A stretch of 39,047 nucleotides of DNA, from the NCBI GenBank assembly GCA_025363575.1, contig JANYDM010000122.1:1-39047 (forward strand), given 5' to 3'. Positions 22,973-30,052 of this stretch are shown piece after piece. The stretch is from Betaproteobacteria bacterium (GTDB lineage Bacteria; Pseudomonadota; Gammaproteobacteria; Burkholderiales; SG8-41). The position numbers and the translations under genes were made by a program. The notes beneath the pieces were generated by a model that did not search any database, was not told the origin of the DNA, and saw only the letters and a program-made list of their open reading frames with translations. The stretch's first letter is position 1. Every line of letters starts with the position of its first letter.

Positions 22973-23973
22973 GGGCAAATCACCACCTTGCCGAATACTT
23001 CTCGATTTTCAATAAGCTTGAGACCGTGTGCCGCTTTATCAAGCGGCAGGACTTCGTCGACTACGGGTTTCATCGTGCCCTGCACGATAAGCTCCATCAG
23101 GGCGGTGAGGTTCTCGTCGTAAAAACTGTTGGAGCCTATGACCTGCAGCTCGAAACTCCAGATATAGCGCAGGTCTTCCTTCGGGTCGAAACCGGCGGTT
23201 GCGCCACAGACGAGTATCTTGCCGCCGCGCTTGACGCACTTCAGCGTGGGCGCCCACGTGTCGCCGCCGGTGAAATTGATGACGACGTCGACGCCCCCCT
23301 CGTAGTTGCGGCGCTGCGGCTTGCCGAATTTCCCGATCGCCCACTTCGAAAAGTCGGTGTCTTTGTAGTTGATCACATGGTCGGCGCCCAGATCTTTCAG
23401 GCGCTGAATCTTGTCAGCGCTGCTCGCGCATGCGATGACTTCGGCGCCGAGCATTTTCGCCAGCAGCACGCAGCCGGTGCCGACGCCGCCGCTGGCGCCG
23501 AGCACGAGCACCTTGTCGCCTTTCTTGATGGTGTTGTGCGTGATGATCATGCGGTGGGCGGTGCCATAAGCGACGGGCAGGGCGGCGGCTTGCTCGTACG
23601 TCACTCCGGCGGGCATGCGGATCAACTGGTCCGCAGCGACCAGACATTTTTCCGCGAGGCCGCCGTGCATCATTTCACCCATGAGGCCCTTTTGCTTGTT
23701 GAGCGGGTTGACGAGCACGCGGTCGCCGGCCTGCCACCCGCTGACGCCGGCGCCGACTTCGAGAATCTCGCCCGCGATGTCCAGGCCGATAATCATCGGC
23801 ATCGGCACTTTGATGCCCGGCATGCCGCGCACTGTAAAAATATCGTGATAGTTAAACGACGTCGCGCCGACGCGTATTACCACGTGGTCTGCAACGACCT
23901 TTGGGTCCGGGAAATCCGTCACATAATCGAGACTGTCGACGGCGCCATGCTGCCTCAGGACCATTGCTTTCAT
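22969..23973 (-). CDS. Medium-chain dehydrogenase/reductase, quinone-oxidoreductase-like (zinc-less)
   Basis: A 334-residue NAD(P)H-dependent MDR enzyme. The nucleotide motif VLGASGGVGTG (near residue 157) is of the NADPH/zeta-crystallin type. The catalytic-zinc ligands of alcohol dehydrogenases are replaced (SFNYHD instead of a Cys, GLDIAGE instead of GHE), so it is most likely a zinc-independent enone/quinone reductase, for example reducing an alpha,beta-unsaturated acyl-CoA. ATG 23973 follows GGAG by 6 nt. It is the first structural gene, 26 nt after the regulator, and overlaps the synthetase start (GTGA). Confidence 0.9.
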   Translation of the reverse strand: MKAMVLRQHGAVDSLDYVTDFPDPKVVADHVVIRVGATSFNYHDIFTVRGMPGIKVPMPMIIGLDIAGEILEVGAGVSGWQAGDRVLVNPLNKQKGLMGEMMHGGLAEKCLVAADQLIRMPAGVTYEQAAALPVAYGTAHRMIITHNTIKKGDKVLVLGASGGVGTGCVLLAKMLGAEVIACASSADKIQRLKDLGADHVINYKDTDFSKWAIGKFGKPQRRNYEGGVDVVINFTGGDTWAPTLKCVKRGGKILVCGATAGFDPKEDLRYIWSFELQVIGSNSFYDENLTALMELIVQGTMKPVVDEVLPLDKAAHGLKLIENREVFGKVVICP

Positions 23974-23999
23974 TGCATTCTCCGGTTTTGTTCCAGTGT

Positions 24000-24722
24000 T
24001 CAGCTGCGTTCGCTGGTTATGGCAAGGTTCATCACGGTACTGCTGGTCATGATTGCCGACAGCACCATGCTGCGTGCAGCCTCGATCTGTTCGCGTGAAA
24101 TACGCTGGGCAGTCTCGCGGTCGCCGCGGGACATGGCTTTGACCAGCGCACGATGCTCGTGTTGCATTTCCTGCGAACGGTTGCGCAAGCCGAGCGCGAG
24201 ATGCAGCAGCCGCGTCATCTGATCGAGCAGCTGGTCGATCATTGCTGCGAGCCGGCTGTTGCCGGTTGCGTGCGCAATGGCAACGTGAAATGCCTTGTTG
24301 GCTTCGAGAAAGCGCGTAATGCTCTTGACGTCGTGCGAATGATAGCCATGGCGGCAGGCTTCGTCGAGCACACGCAACCGCTGCGCGTCGACCTTGCCTG
24401 CCGCCATGTGCGCCGCGGCCGGCTCGAGCATCAGGCGCAGCTCGAAAACGTCCTGAATGTCTTTCAGAGTAATCGGAGTCACCATGTAGCCGCGGCGTGG
24501 TATTGCGCGCAGCAAGCCATCATGCGCGAGTCGCGTAAGCGCCATGCGCACCGGCGCCTTGCCCAGCCGGTATTGCGCGCACAGCTGCGGCTCCGAGATT
24601 TCGGTGCCCGGCGCAATCGTGCACGTGATGATGTCGTGCTTGATGCGCTCGTACGCGCGGTCGGTCAGCAGCGGGATGGCCGGTGCAGCGGGACGTGCGG
24701 AACTAGCTGAAGAATTGACCAC
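24000..24722 (-). CDS. GntR-family transcriptional regulator, FCD subfamily
   Basis: A 240-residue regulator. The N-terminal winged helix (YERIKHDIITCTIAPGTEIS, then PQLCAQYRLGKAPVRMALTR) is the GntR DNA-binding domain. The rest is an FCD effector domain (VFELRLMLEPAAAHMAAG, EANKAFHVAIAHATGN, MQHEHRALVKAM) whose His/Asn positions resemble the metal and carboxylate site of the family. GTG 24722 is the start: AGGAG lies about 6 nt upstream and the predicted transcription start falls just before that. It is the first gene of the long minus-strand operon. A palindrome overlapping its -35 box suggests autorepression relieved by a carboxylate or CoA-ester inducer (inference). Confidence 0.92.
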   Translation of the reverse strand: MVNSSASSARPAAPAIPLLTDRAYERIKHDIITCTIAPGTEISEPQLCAQYRLGKAPVRMALTRLAHDGLLRAIPRRGYMVTPITLKDIQDVFELRLMLEPAAAHMAAGKVDAQRLRVLDEACRHGYHSHDVKSITRFLEANKAFHVAIAHATGNSRLAAMIDQLLDQMTRLLHLALGLRNRSQEMQHEHRALVKAMSRGDRETAQRISREQIEAARSMVLSAIMTSSTVMNLAITSERS

Positions 24723-24745
24723 AAAACGCTCCTGCTCAAGCTGAA

Positions 24746-24774
24746 ATATTAGGGAGCAGGTCGTGACATGTCAA
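24746..24774 (-). promoter_or_regulatory. Sigma-70 promoter with palindromic operator over the -35 box
   Basis: Read on the minus strand, TTGACA (24774-24769) is a perfect -35, followed by exactly 17 nt and TAATAT (24751-24746) as -10. The palindrome TGACATGTCA (24764-24773) covers most of the -35 and the start of the spacer. A repressor bound there would block RNA polymerase. The GntR gene starts about 17 nt after the expected transcription start. This is the only strong promoter seen for the 18.6-kb operon. Confidence 0.75.
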
Positions 24775-24877
24775 ATGAATGCGATCACAGAATGGCGTGC
24801 CCGGGGCGTGGACTAATGGATGCTTGCCGGAGCCGGCTAAGCTGCAGTGATTTAGCGCCGTGGACCGGCCGACGCCG

Positions 24878-25276
24878 CTAACGGCCGCGTGACGATTGGC
24901 CGCGGAGAGGGTGGTGATTGGTTGCCGTGCGTTTGTTCTGTGTGCGCATCAGGATGTCGTTGATCGAATGCAGCATCAGCAGATCTTCGAGCACATCTTT
25001 GGGAAAACCCTGCCGCGTCTCGCGCTCGTTGACGATCAGGCTCGTCAGGTACATCGCGCACGCTTCAGATGGCCAGCACAGCAGGAGTTTTTCGACGATG
25101 CGCGGAAAGTGCTGCTCAATCGAGCACTCGGGCAGGCCGTCTCCGGGCTTATGAGTTGAGAGGACCGCTGAGTTATCCCAGCGATCGTGCTCGGAGAGCA
25201 GGCCTTTGTTGTTGCGCGCTCGAGATAGCCGATCGAATTCTTCGTCGGATATTATTTGTGGAAGATCCTTACTCAC
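24878..25276 (-). CDS. Hypothetical protein, 132 residues
   Basis: I do not recognise a characterised family. The protein is soluble, acidic in the N-terminal half and basic at the end. The middle (FPRIVEKLLLCWPSEACAMYL, then a GFPKDVLEDLLMLHSIND helix) resembles short hypothetical proteins common in betaproteobacteria, so it is probably a real gene. The start would be GTG 25276, without a clear ribosome site. It ends 104 nt before the GntR promoter and appears to be an independent unit upstream of the long operon. No function is suggested. Confidence 0.65.
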   Translation of the reverse strand: MSKDLPQIISDEEFDRLSRARNNKGLLSEHDRWDNSAVLSTHKPGDGLPECSIEQHFPRIVEKLLLCWPSEACAMYLTSLIVNERETRQGFPKDVLEDLLMLHSINDILMRTQNKRTATNHHPLRGQSSRGR

Positions 25277-25363
25277 TTGGCTGTATGTTGGTCACCATTT
25301 GAGTGTCAGAGTAGTATGCTGCGAAATAAGTTCCAAGTCCATGAAGTAATACTCAAAATACGC

Positions 25364-25449
25364 GCCCGCTCCAGGGGCGGGCAGAGCCCCGGTCAGGCGA
25401 TGGCGCCAGCGTCTGTTCGTGACAGTGGCGCTCGATGCTTAATGCATCG
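25364..25449. other. Cluster of three perfect hairpins in a non-coding stretch
   Basis: The gap 25277-25522 has no convincing gene. It holds GCCCGC (25364-25369)/GCGGGC (25377-25382) with a 7-nt loop, GCGCCA (25403-25408)/TGGCGC (25426-25431) with a 17-nt loop, and CGATGC (25433-25438)/GCATCG (25444-25449) with a 5-nt loop. On the minus strand they lie downstream of the small membrane protein gene. No T-run is seen, so a structured RNA or rho-type 3' region is as likely as a terminator. Confidence 0.45.
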
Positions 25450-25522
25450 CGAAAGAGCAATCGTAAATGAGCCGTGCCATGCAGCGGACCGCTACAGGGC
25501 ACGCGCATCGGGTACGACGGGA

Positions 25523-25660
25523 TTACTTGAGGAAAATAACGGCGGGAAAGACGGCAACAGCTAGGACAAGCATCAGCCACTCAAGATTATTGCGCTTGAG
25601 CCAGCCGGTGAAATGCAAAACCAGAATTACAATTGCGATGGCGTAAAAGGCATAAAACAC
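25523..25660 (-). CDS. Small two-segment membrane protein, 45 residues
   Basis: This short gene reads MFYAFYAIAIVILVLHFTGW, then LKRNNLEWLMLVLAVAVFPA and a closing VIFLK (GTG start). It has a hydrophobic segment (about residues 3-20), a short basic polar loop (LKRNN) and a second hydrophobic segment (about residues 28-43), so it should form an inner-membrane hairpin. GGGGAG lies 8 nt before GTG 25660, which supports real translation. The 278-nt stretch up to the glycerophosphodiesterase (25661-25938) shows no other gene and is AT-rich at 25720-25760, where its promoter probably lies. Function unknown; small stress-related membrane proteins look like this. Confidence 0.65.
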   Translation of the reverse strand: MFYAFYAIAIVILVLHFTGWLKRNNLEWLMLVLAVAVFPAVIFLK

Positions 25661-25938
25661 GTTTTATTCTCCCCTGAACGGACCCTCCTCCGATCAAGAC
25701 CATTGCTGGCGAGGGTGATGATACATCAATTTAATCAATAAAAATAGTTGGATAATCACGGCCTTTGCTGCATTAACGTGTCCTGATGCTTAAGATTTGC
25801 ACAGAGCGGCCAAGGTGTTCTCTGTCTTTGCCTGCGCCGCGTTCTGATGGCGAAGCGCGTCGTCATTGACGTGCGGGCTGCGGTGTTCGACCATGCTGCG
25901 CAGCGCGCCATAGCAGTGTAAATTTTACCGGGTCGTTC

Positions 25939-26601
25939 ATGCTGATTTTTACCCATCGCGGTTATCACGCTGCTCACGCCGAAAATACCTTGGCGGGATT
26001 CGCTGCTGCCATCGAACTCGGGGTGGACGGCATCGAGACGGATGTGCGCCTGAGTCGCGACGGCCTGCCGGTAATCATTCATGACCGGGTCACTCCGAGC
26101 CGGCGCGCGGTCGCTGATCTCACGCGGCGGGAAATCGAGGAAGATCTCGGCCATGGAGTGCCCGTGCTGGCCGAAATCCTCGACGGGTTTCCGGACGTGC
26201 TGTGGAACATCGAAATAAAAAATCCCGAGGTGTGGCCGGTTGCTTCGCAAGTGCTCGCCCAGTTTCAAGCCAGCCGCCGGCTGATGGTCACATCGTTCAG
26301 GCACGACGTCGTGAAAATGTGCGCGAACGAGCTGTCGATTGATTGCGGACTGCTGCTCGCGCACCGTCCGCTCGATGCCGGCGCAATCATGGCCGGCTGC
26401 ACCGGCCAACCGCGGATCAAGAGCATGGTCTGGGACTACAACATCGTCGATGAAGGCGTCCTGGCAACAGTGGCCGGGCGCGGCTGGGCCAACTACGTTT
26501 ATGGCGCGGTGACGCAGGCGGAGCATGCGCGCTGCCGCGCGCTAGGCATCAAAGGGTTGATCACCGATTATCCGTCGCTCGTTCTGGAGCCGCGCACGTG
26601 A
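25939..26601 (+). CDS. Glycerophosphodiester phosphodiesterase (cytoplasmic, UgpQ-like)
   Basis: A 220-residue TIM-barrel enzyme hydrolysing glycerophosphodiesters to glycerol-3-phosphate and an alcohol. Catalytic motifs: [17 protein letters not shown] (His-Arg plus Glu-Asn), [20 protein letters not shown] (metal Glu/Asp and second His) and a later EIKN. The barrel closes with [14 protein letters not shown]. There is no signal peptide, and the length is close to cytoplasmic UgpQ rather than periplasmic GlpQ. ATG 25939 gives the canonical N-terminus. It overlaps glycerol kinase by 4 nt (GTGA), so the pair links phospholipid head-group breakdown to glycerol-3-phosphate supply. Confidence 0.93.
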   Translation: MLIFTHRGYHAAHAENTLAGFAAAIELGVDGIETDVRLSRDGLPVIIHDRVTPSRRAVADLTRREIEEDLGHGVPVLAEILDGFPDVLWNIEIKNPEVWPVASQVLAQFQASRRLMVTSFRHDVVKMCANELSIDCGLLLAHRPLDAGAIMAGCTGQPRIKSMVWDYNIVDEGVLATVAGRGWANYVYGAVTQAEHARCRALGIKGLITDYPSLVLEPRT

Positions 26602-28091
26602 GTTTTGTGCTGGCGCTCGATCAAGGTACCACCAGTTCACGCGCCATCGTGTTCGATCATGCGGGGTCGATCAAGGCTGTCGCGAAGAAGGAGTTCCGGC
26701 AGATTTTTCCGCAGCCGGGATGGGTCGAGCACGATGCCAACGAGATCTGGGAGACGCAGATTGGTGTAGCAGTCGAAGCGATCGCGCATGCCGGCATCGA
26801 TGCCCGCGATGTCGTCGCGATCGGCATTACCAATCAGCGCGAGACGACGGTCGTGTGGGACCGCGCCAGTGGCCGGCCGGTCTGCAATGCGATCGTCTGG
26901 CAAGACCGCCGCACAGCCGGCATGTGCGACGCCTTGGAGGCCGCTGGCCATGAGGAGGTCTTCGCCAGCAAGACCGGCCTGGTGCTGGATGCGTATTTCT
27001 CCGGGACCAAGCTGCGCTGGATACTTGACAATGTTGCAGGCACGCGCAAGCGCGCGGCGGCCGGCGAACTGGCGTTCGGCACCATAGACAGCTGGCTTAT
27101 CTGGAAGCTGTCGGGGGGGAGATCTCATGTCACCGATGCGAGCAATGCCTCGCGCACCCTGCTCTTCAACATACATGCAGGCGATTGGGATGAAGAGTTA
27201 TTGGAGCTGATGAACATACCGCGCGCCGTCCTGCCGCAAATCGTGGCGTCTAGCGGCATCGCGGCGCATACGACCGCTGCGCTGTTTGGCGCGCGCATTC
27301 CAATCGCGGGCATTGCCGGCGATCAGCAGGCGGCATTGTTTGGCCAGCGTTGCGTGGCGCCGGGGATGGTCAAGAATACTTATGGCACAGGCTGTTTCAT
27401 GCTGATGCATACCGGGGGCAGGCCGGTACGGTCACGCAATAAACTATTGACGACGACCGCTTGGCGCACGGCCGGCGCGGACGAATATGCGCTCGAGGGC
27501 AGCGTATTCATCGCCGGCGCGGTGGTGCAATGGTTGCGCGACAGTCTTGGTATTATCAAAACGTCGAGAGAAGTCGAAGCTCTCGCGGCCAGCGTGCCGG
27601 ACAATGGCGGCGTTTATTTCGTGCCGGCATTTGCCGGCCTTGGCAGCCCGCATTGGGACCCGTACGCGCGTGGCACCGTGGTCGGGCTGACGCGCGGCTC
27701 GAGCGCTGCCCACATCGCGCGTGCAGCGCTCGAAAGCATTGCCTATCAGACTGCCGACGTGCTGCGTGCGATGGAAGCGGACGCGGGCATCGAGCTGACC
27801 GAATTGCGGGTGGATGGCGGCGCGACGCAAAACGATCTGCTGATGCAGTTCCAGGCGGATGTGCTTGGCGTGCGCGTGGTGCGGCCAAAAGTTTTCGAAA
27901 CGACCGCGCTTGGCGCGGCCTATCTGGCGGGACTCGCAGTCGGATACTGGAAAAACGCGGCGGAAATTTCGGCGCAATGGCAGACGGACCGTACATTCGA
28001 ACCGGTAATGCCGCGTGAAGAAGCGGCGCACCGGATGGCGGAGTGGAGCAGAGCCCTGGCCCGCTCGCGGGGATGGGGCGCGGGAGAATGA
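26598..28091 (+). CDS. glpK: Glycerol kinase
   Basis: A 497-residue FGGY-family kinase making glycerol-3-phosphate from glycerol and ATP in the cytoplasm. Hallmarks: the N-terminal phosphate loop [16 protein letters not shown], the [11 protein letters not shown] segment that helps bind glycerol, [47 protein letters not shown] and the signature [20 protein letters not shown]. Length and motif order are complete. GTG 26598 is the start because it overlaps the phosphodiesterase stop as GTGA and gives the expected N-terminus. No glpF facilitator, glpD dehydrogenase or glpR regulator is in the window. Confidence 0.97.
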   Translation: MSFVLALDQGTTSSRAIVFDHAGSIKAVAKKEFRQIFPQPGWVEHDANEIWETQIGVAVEAIAHAGIDARDVVAIGITNQRETTVVWDRASGRPVCNAIVWQDRRTAGMCDALEAAGHEEVFASKTGLVLDAYFSGTKLRWILDNVAGTRKRAAAGELAFGTIDSWLIWKLSGGRSHVTDASNASRTLLFNIHAGDWDEELLELMNIPRAVLPQIVASSGIAAHTTAALFGARIPIAGIAGDQQAALFGQRCVAPGMVKNTYGTGCFMLMHTGGRPVRSRNKLLTTTAWRTAGADEYALEGSVFIAGAVVQWLRDSLGIIKTSREVEALAASVPDNGGVYFVPAFAGLGSPHWDPYARGTVVGLTRGSSAAHIARAALESIAYQTADVLRAMEADAGIELTELRVDGGATQNDLLMQFQADVLGVRVVRPKVFETTALGAAYLAGLAVGYWKNAAEISAQWQTDRTFEPVMPREEAAHRMAEWSRALARSRGWGAGE

Positions 28092-28106
28092 GTACCGAAG
28101 CGTCCG

Positions 28107-28316
28107 CTAGTGGTTTCTAGAGGCGGCGCGCCACAGCCTGATCCGCTCAAACAAGGTCGGTAGCCCCAGCAGCCTCGACAGGCGGCTTGAACCTGCGATT
28201 ATCTTGGCGGAATAGAGCATTATCACGAACAAGGCTGCCGCAACGACGTCAATTACGATCACCGCGTCGCCCAATTCGGGGGTCATGCTGCCAGGCAGAA
28301 TACCTAAAACCATCAT
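28107..28316 (-). CDS. Small single-pass membrane protein, 69 residues
   Basis: The product has a short N-terminus (MMVLGILPGSMTPELGD), one strong hydrophobic segment (AVIVIDVVAAALFVIMLYSA) and a basic, amphipathic C-terminal tail (SSRLSRLLGLPTLFERIRLW), so it is predicted to be an inner-membrane protein with a cytoplasmic tail. I start at ATG 28316 because a good minus-strand promoter at 28352-28380 would begin transcription near 28345, making the upstream GTG 28346 unlikely. Ribosome site weak. It converges on glycerol kinase with 15 nt between. Family unknown. Confidence 0.5.
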   Translation of the reverse strand: MMVLGILPGSMTPELGDAVIVIDVVAAALFVIMLYSAKIIAGSSRLSRLLGLPTLFERIRLWRAASRNH

Positions 28317-28351
28317 TTTTTTTCCATCAGTTATGTTGCAATGCACACTTA

Positions 28352-28380
28352 ATTATCAGGTAAGAGAAATAATTTGTAAA
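28352..28380 (-). promoter_or_regulatory. Sigma-70 promoter for the small membrane protein
   Basis: On the minus strand TTTACA (28380-28375) is followed by exactly 17 nt and GATAAT (28357-28352). Both boxes match the consensus at five of six positions. It lies in an AT-rich pocket that contrasts with the GC-rich surroundings and points toward the gene at 28107-28316. Confidence 0.6.
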
Positions 28381-28381
28381 G

Positions 28382-28425
28382 TATAATAATCATGTATTTA
28401 TGACGAAAGTCTGACATCTTGTCAG
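28382..28425 (+). promoter_or_regulatory. TATAAT box followed by perfect inverted repeat upstream of PrpD-family gene
   Basis: A perfect -10 (TATAAT, 28382-28387) faces the PrpD-family gene; no good -35 is at the right distance. Downstream, CTGACATCTTGTCAG (28411-28425) is an exact 6-bp inverted repeat with a 3-nt centre, placed shortly after the expected transcription start (about 28394). That is where a repressor could block elongation. The leader to the ATG is long (about 170 nt), and the rest of it (28426-28566) shows no gene. Confidence 0.5.
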
Positions 28426-28566
28426 GCATACACTGACGCGCTGCACCAGCAGTGTGCACAGGCACCGTTATCGCGCACCTGAAGTACCCCAAAGCAGTGG
28501 CCGCTGGCGTATGCGATTGGCATCCGCGCAGCTCCGACCGCACTCACGTACCGAGCGATATTGCAT

Positions 28567-29922
28567 ATGAGCGAAACCACTGACTATCTCGACGCGTTAA
28601 GCCGCTTCGCCTGCGCGGTGCGGCCGGATATACCCGGGGCGGTGCGCGATCGGTGCAAGGTCATCTTTGCCGATATGCTGGCCGTAATCGCTGCCGGCAT
28701 GCAGGAGTCGGAGATGAAAACGCTGGTGGCACAGCATCTGCCGCGCGTCGCCGCCGGTCGCGCGGCGGTTATCGGCAGCGGCCGCCGCTGCAACCCGCTT
28801 GACGCGTCGCTACTGAATGCGACGGCCGGCGTCTGGCTGGAACTCGACGAGGGGAATTTCAATACCAACGGACATCCGGGCGTCCACGTAATACCGGCAG
28901 CGCTCGCGCACGCGCAAGAGCACGGCGTAAGCGGCGAGGAATTTATCGATGCAGTGGTGCTGGGCTACGAGATCTGCGGCCGCATCGGCGGCGCCTATAC
29001 CATGAAAACGATCGTGCAACCGCACGGCACCTACGGCGTCATCGGCGCCGCGATTGCGGTCGGCCGACTGTGCGGATTCGACGTCCCGCAAATGCGCGCC
29101 GTTATCAACATCGCCGCGTCGACTCCGATGGGCGGCAACCGGCAGACCATGCGCGATGGCGCGACGGTACGCAACTACTACGCGGGGCACGGCAATTTCA
29201 CCGGACAAATGGCGGTGCGGCTGGTACAGGCCGGATTCACGGCGCCCGTCGATGCGCCCAGCGTCACTTATGGGCAGTTGCTCGCCGAAGATTTCAAGCC
29301 AGCACAAGTGGTCGCCGGCCTGGGCAGCGAGTGGACCCTTAGCGGGGGCTACATCAAGATGTATCCGAGCGGCCGTTATGTTCATTCGGCAATCGATGCG
29401 TTGCTCGACGCGCTGCGCCAAGCGCCGGGCGGACGTGTGTCGCCTCACGCCGTGGCGCGAATCGACGTGCGCGGTTACAGAATGGTTGCATTTCTTGGAG
29501 AGAGGCGGCCGAAAAATCTGTTCGGCACTCGGTTCTCGGTGCCGTTTTCAATCGCGACGATTATTTATCACGGCAGCGCCGATCTGGACGTGTTCGGTCC
29601 GGCTGCGTACGCCAATAAAGAGATTATGGAACTGGCAACGCGGGTCGAAGTAGTGGAGGTGCCGGAATTCACGGCGGCGTTCCACGCGCGGCAGATCGTT
29701 GAACTCAGCATCCGCTGCAAAGACGGCACGACATTCAGCGGCCGTTGCGATGTTACGCGCGGGGAGCCGGGCAATCCACATGCGGCGGGCGATGTTGAGA
29801 AGAAATTCAGCCAACTCGCCACTCCGGTATGGGGCAGTCGCGCCGCCAGCGTTTACGGGTGCTGCATGCAACTTGAAACCGTGCCGGACATGGGGGAATT
29901 TTGCGCTGGAATTGAACTGTAA
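28567..29922 (+). CDS. MmgE/PrpD family protein (second paralogue)
   Basis: A 451-residue member of the PrpD superfamily. Marks: IFADMLAVIAAG, LNATAGVWLELDEGN, GHPGVHVIPAALAHA, VVLGYEICGRIGGAYTM, HGTYGVIGAAIAVGRL and KMYPSGRYVHSAIDALLDAL. The start is ATG 28567; the TTG two codons upstream is less likely. It is clearly diverged from the copy at 8385 (for example ELDEGN against DFDDCS at the key acidic loop), so it should act on a different polycarboxylate. It stands alone behind its own promoter region, divergent from a small membrane protein and followed by an unrelated export system. Possible activities in the family are dehydratase, decarboxylase and epimerase; none can be chosen here. Confidence 0.88.
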   Translation: MSETTDYLDALSRFACAVRPDIPGAVRDRCKVIFADMLAVIAAGMQESEMKTLVAQHLPRVAAGRAAVIGSGRRCNPLDASLLNATAGVWLELDEGNFNTNGHPGVHVIPAALAHAQEHGVSGEEFIDAVVLGYEICGRIGGAYTMKTIVQPHGTYGVIGAAIAVGRLCGFDVPQMRAVINIAASTPMGGNRQTMRDGATVRNYYAGHGNFTGQMAVRLVQAGFTAPVDAPSVTYGQLLAEDFKPAQVVAGLGSEWTLSGGYIKMYPSGRYVHSAIDALLDALRQAPGGRVSPHAVARIDVRGYRMVAFLGERRPKNLFGTRFSVPFSIATIIYHGSADLDVFGPAAYANKEIMELATRVEVVEVPEFTAAFHARQIVELSIRCKDGTTFSGRCDVTRGEPGNPHAAGDVEKKFSQLATPVWGSRAASVYGCCMQLETVPDMGEFCAGIEL

Positions 29923-29980
29923 ATTCTGCAAAATCCGACCTTAATTGCGCCTCGCTTCTCGCGCAGGCGCGCCGGTCTCC

Positions 29981-29989
29981 TGATAAAAT
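29981..29989 (+). promoter_or_regulatory. Candidate extended -10 element before the export operon
   Basis: TGATAAAAT fits TGn plus a TAAAAT -10 hexamer in the 130-nt gap before the adaptor gene. No -35 match lies at the normal distance, as is usual for extended -10 promoters. Transcription would start near 29996, leaving a leader of about 57 nt. Confidence 0.35.
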
Positions 29990-30052
29990 TTGGCTTTTAC
30001 TCCCACCGCTTGCGCGTCGCGCTTGATTCGACGCACTGTTCCCGGATCGACA

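Noticed and set aside
22939..24222. A 427-codon + strand open frame across ACS, MDR and GntR
   Set aside because: It crosses three well-supported opposite-strand genes and has no family features.
24764..24773. Treating the GntR operator and the 28411-28425 repeat as one regulon site
   Set aside because: Half-sites agree but the spacer is 0 versus 3 nt, which changes the helical phase; kept only as a hypothesis.
25256..25564. A 102-codon + strand open frame in the gap after the hypothetical protein
   Set aside because: No ribosome site, no family character, overlaps both the hairpin cluster and the better-supported small membrane gene on the other strand.
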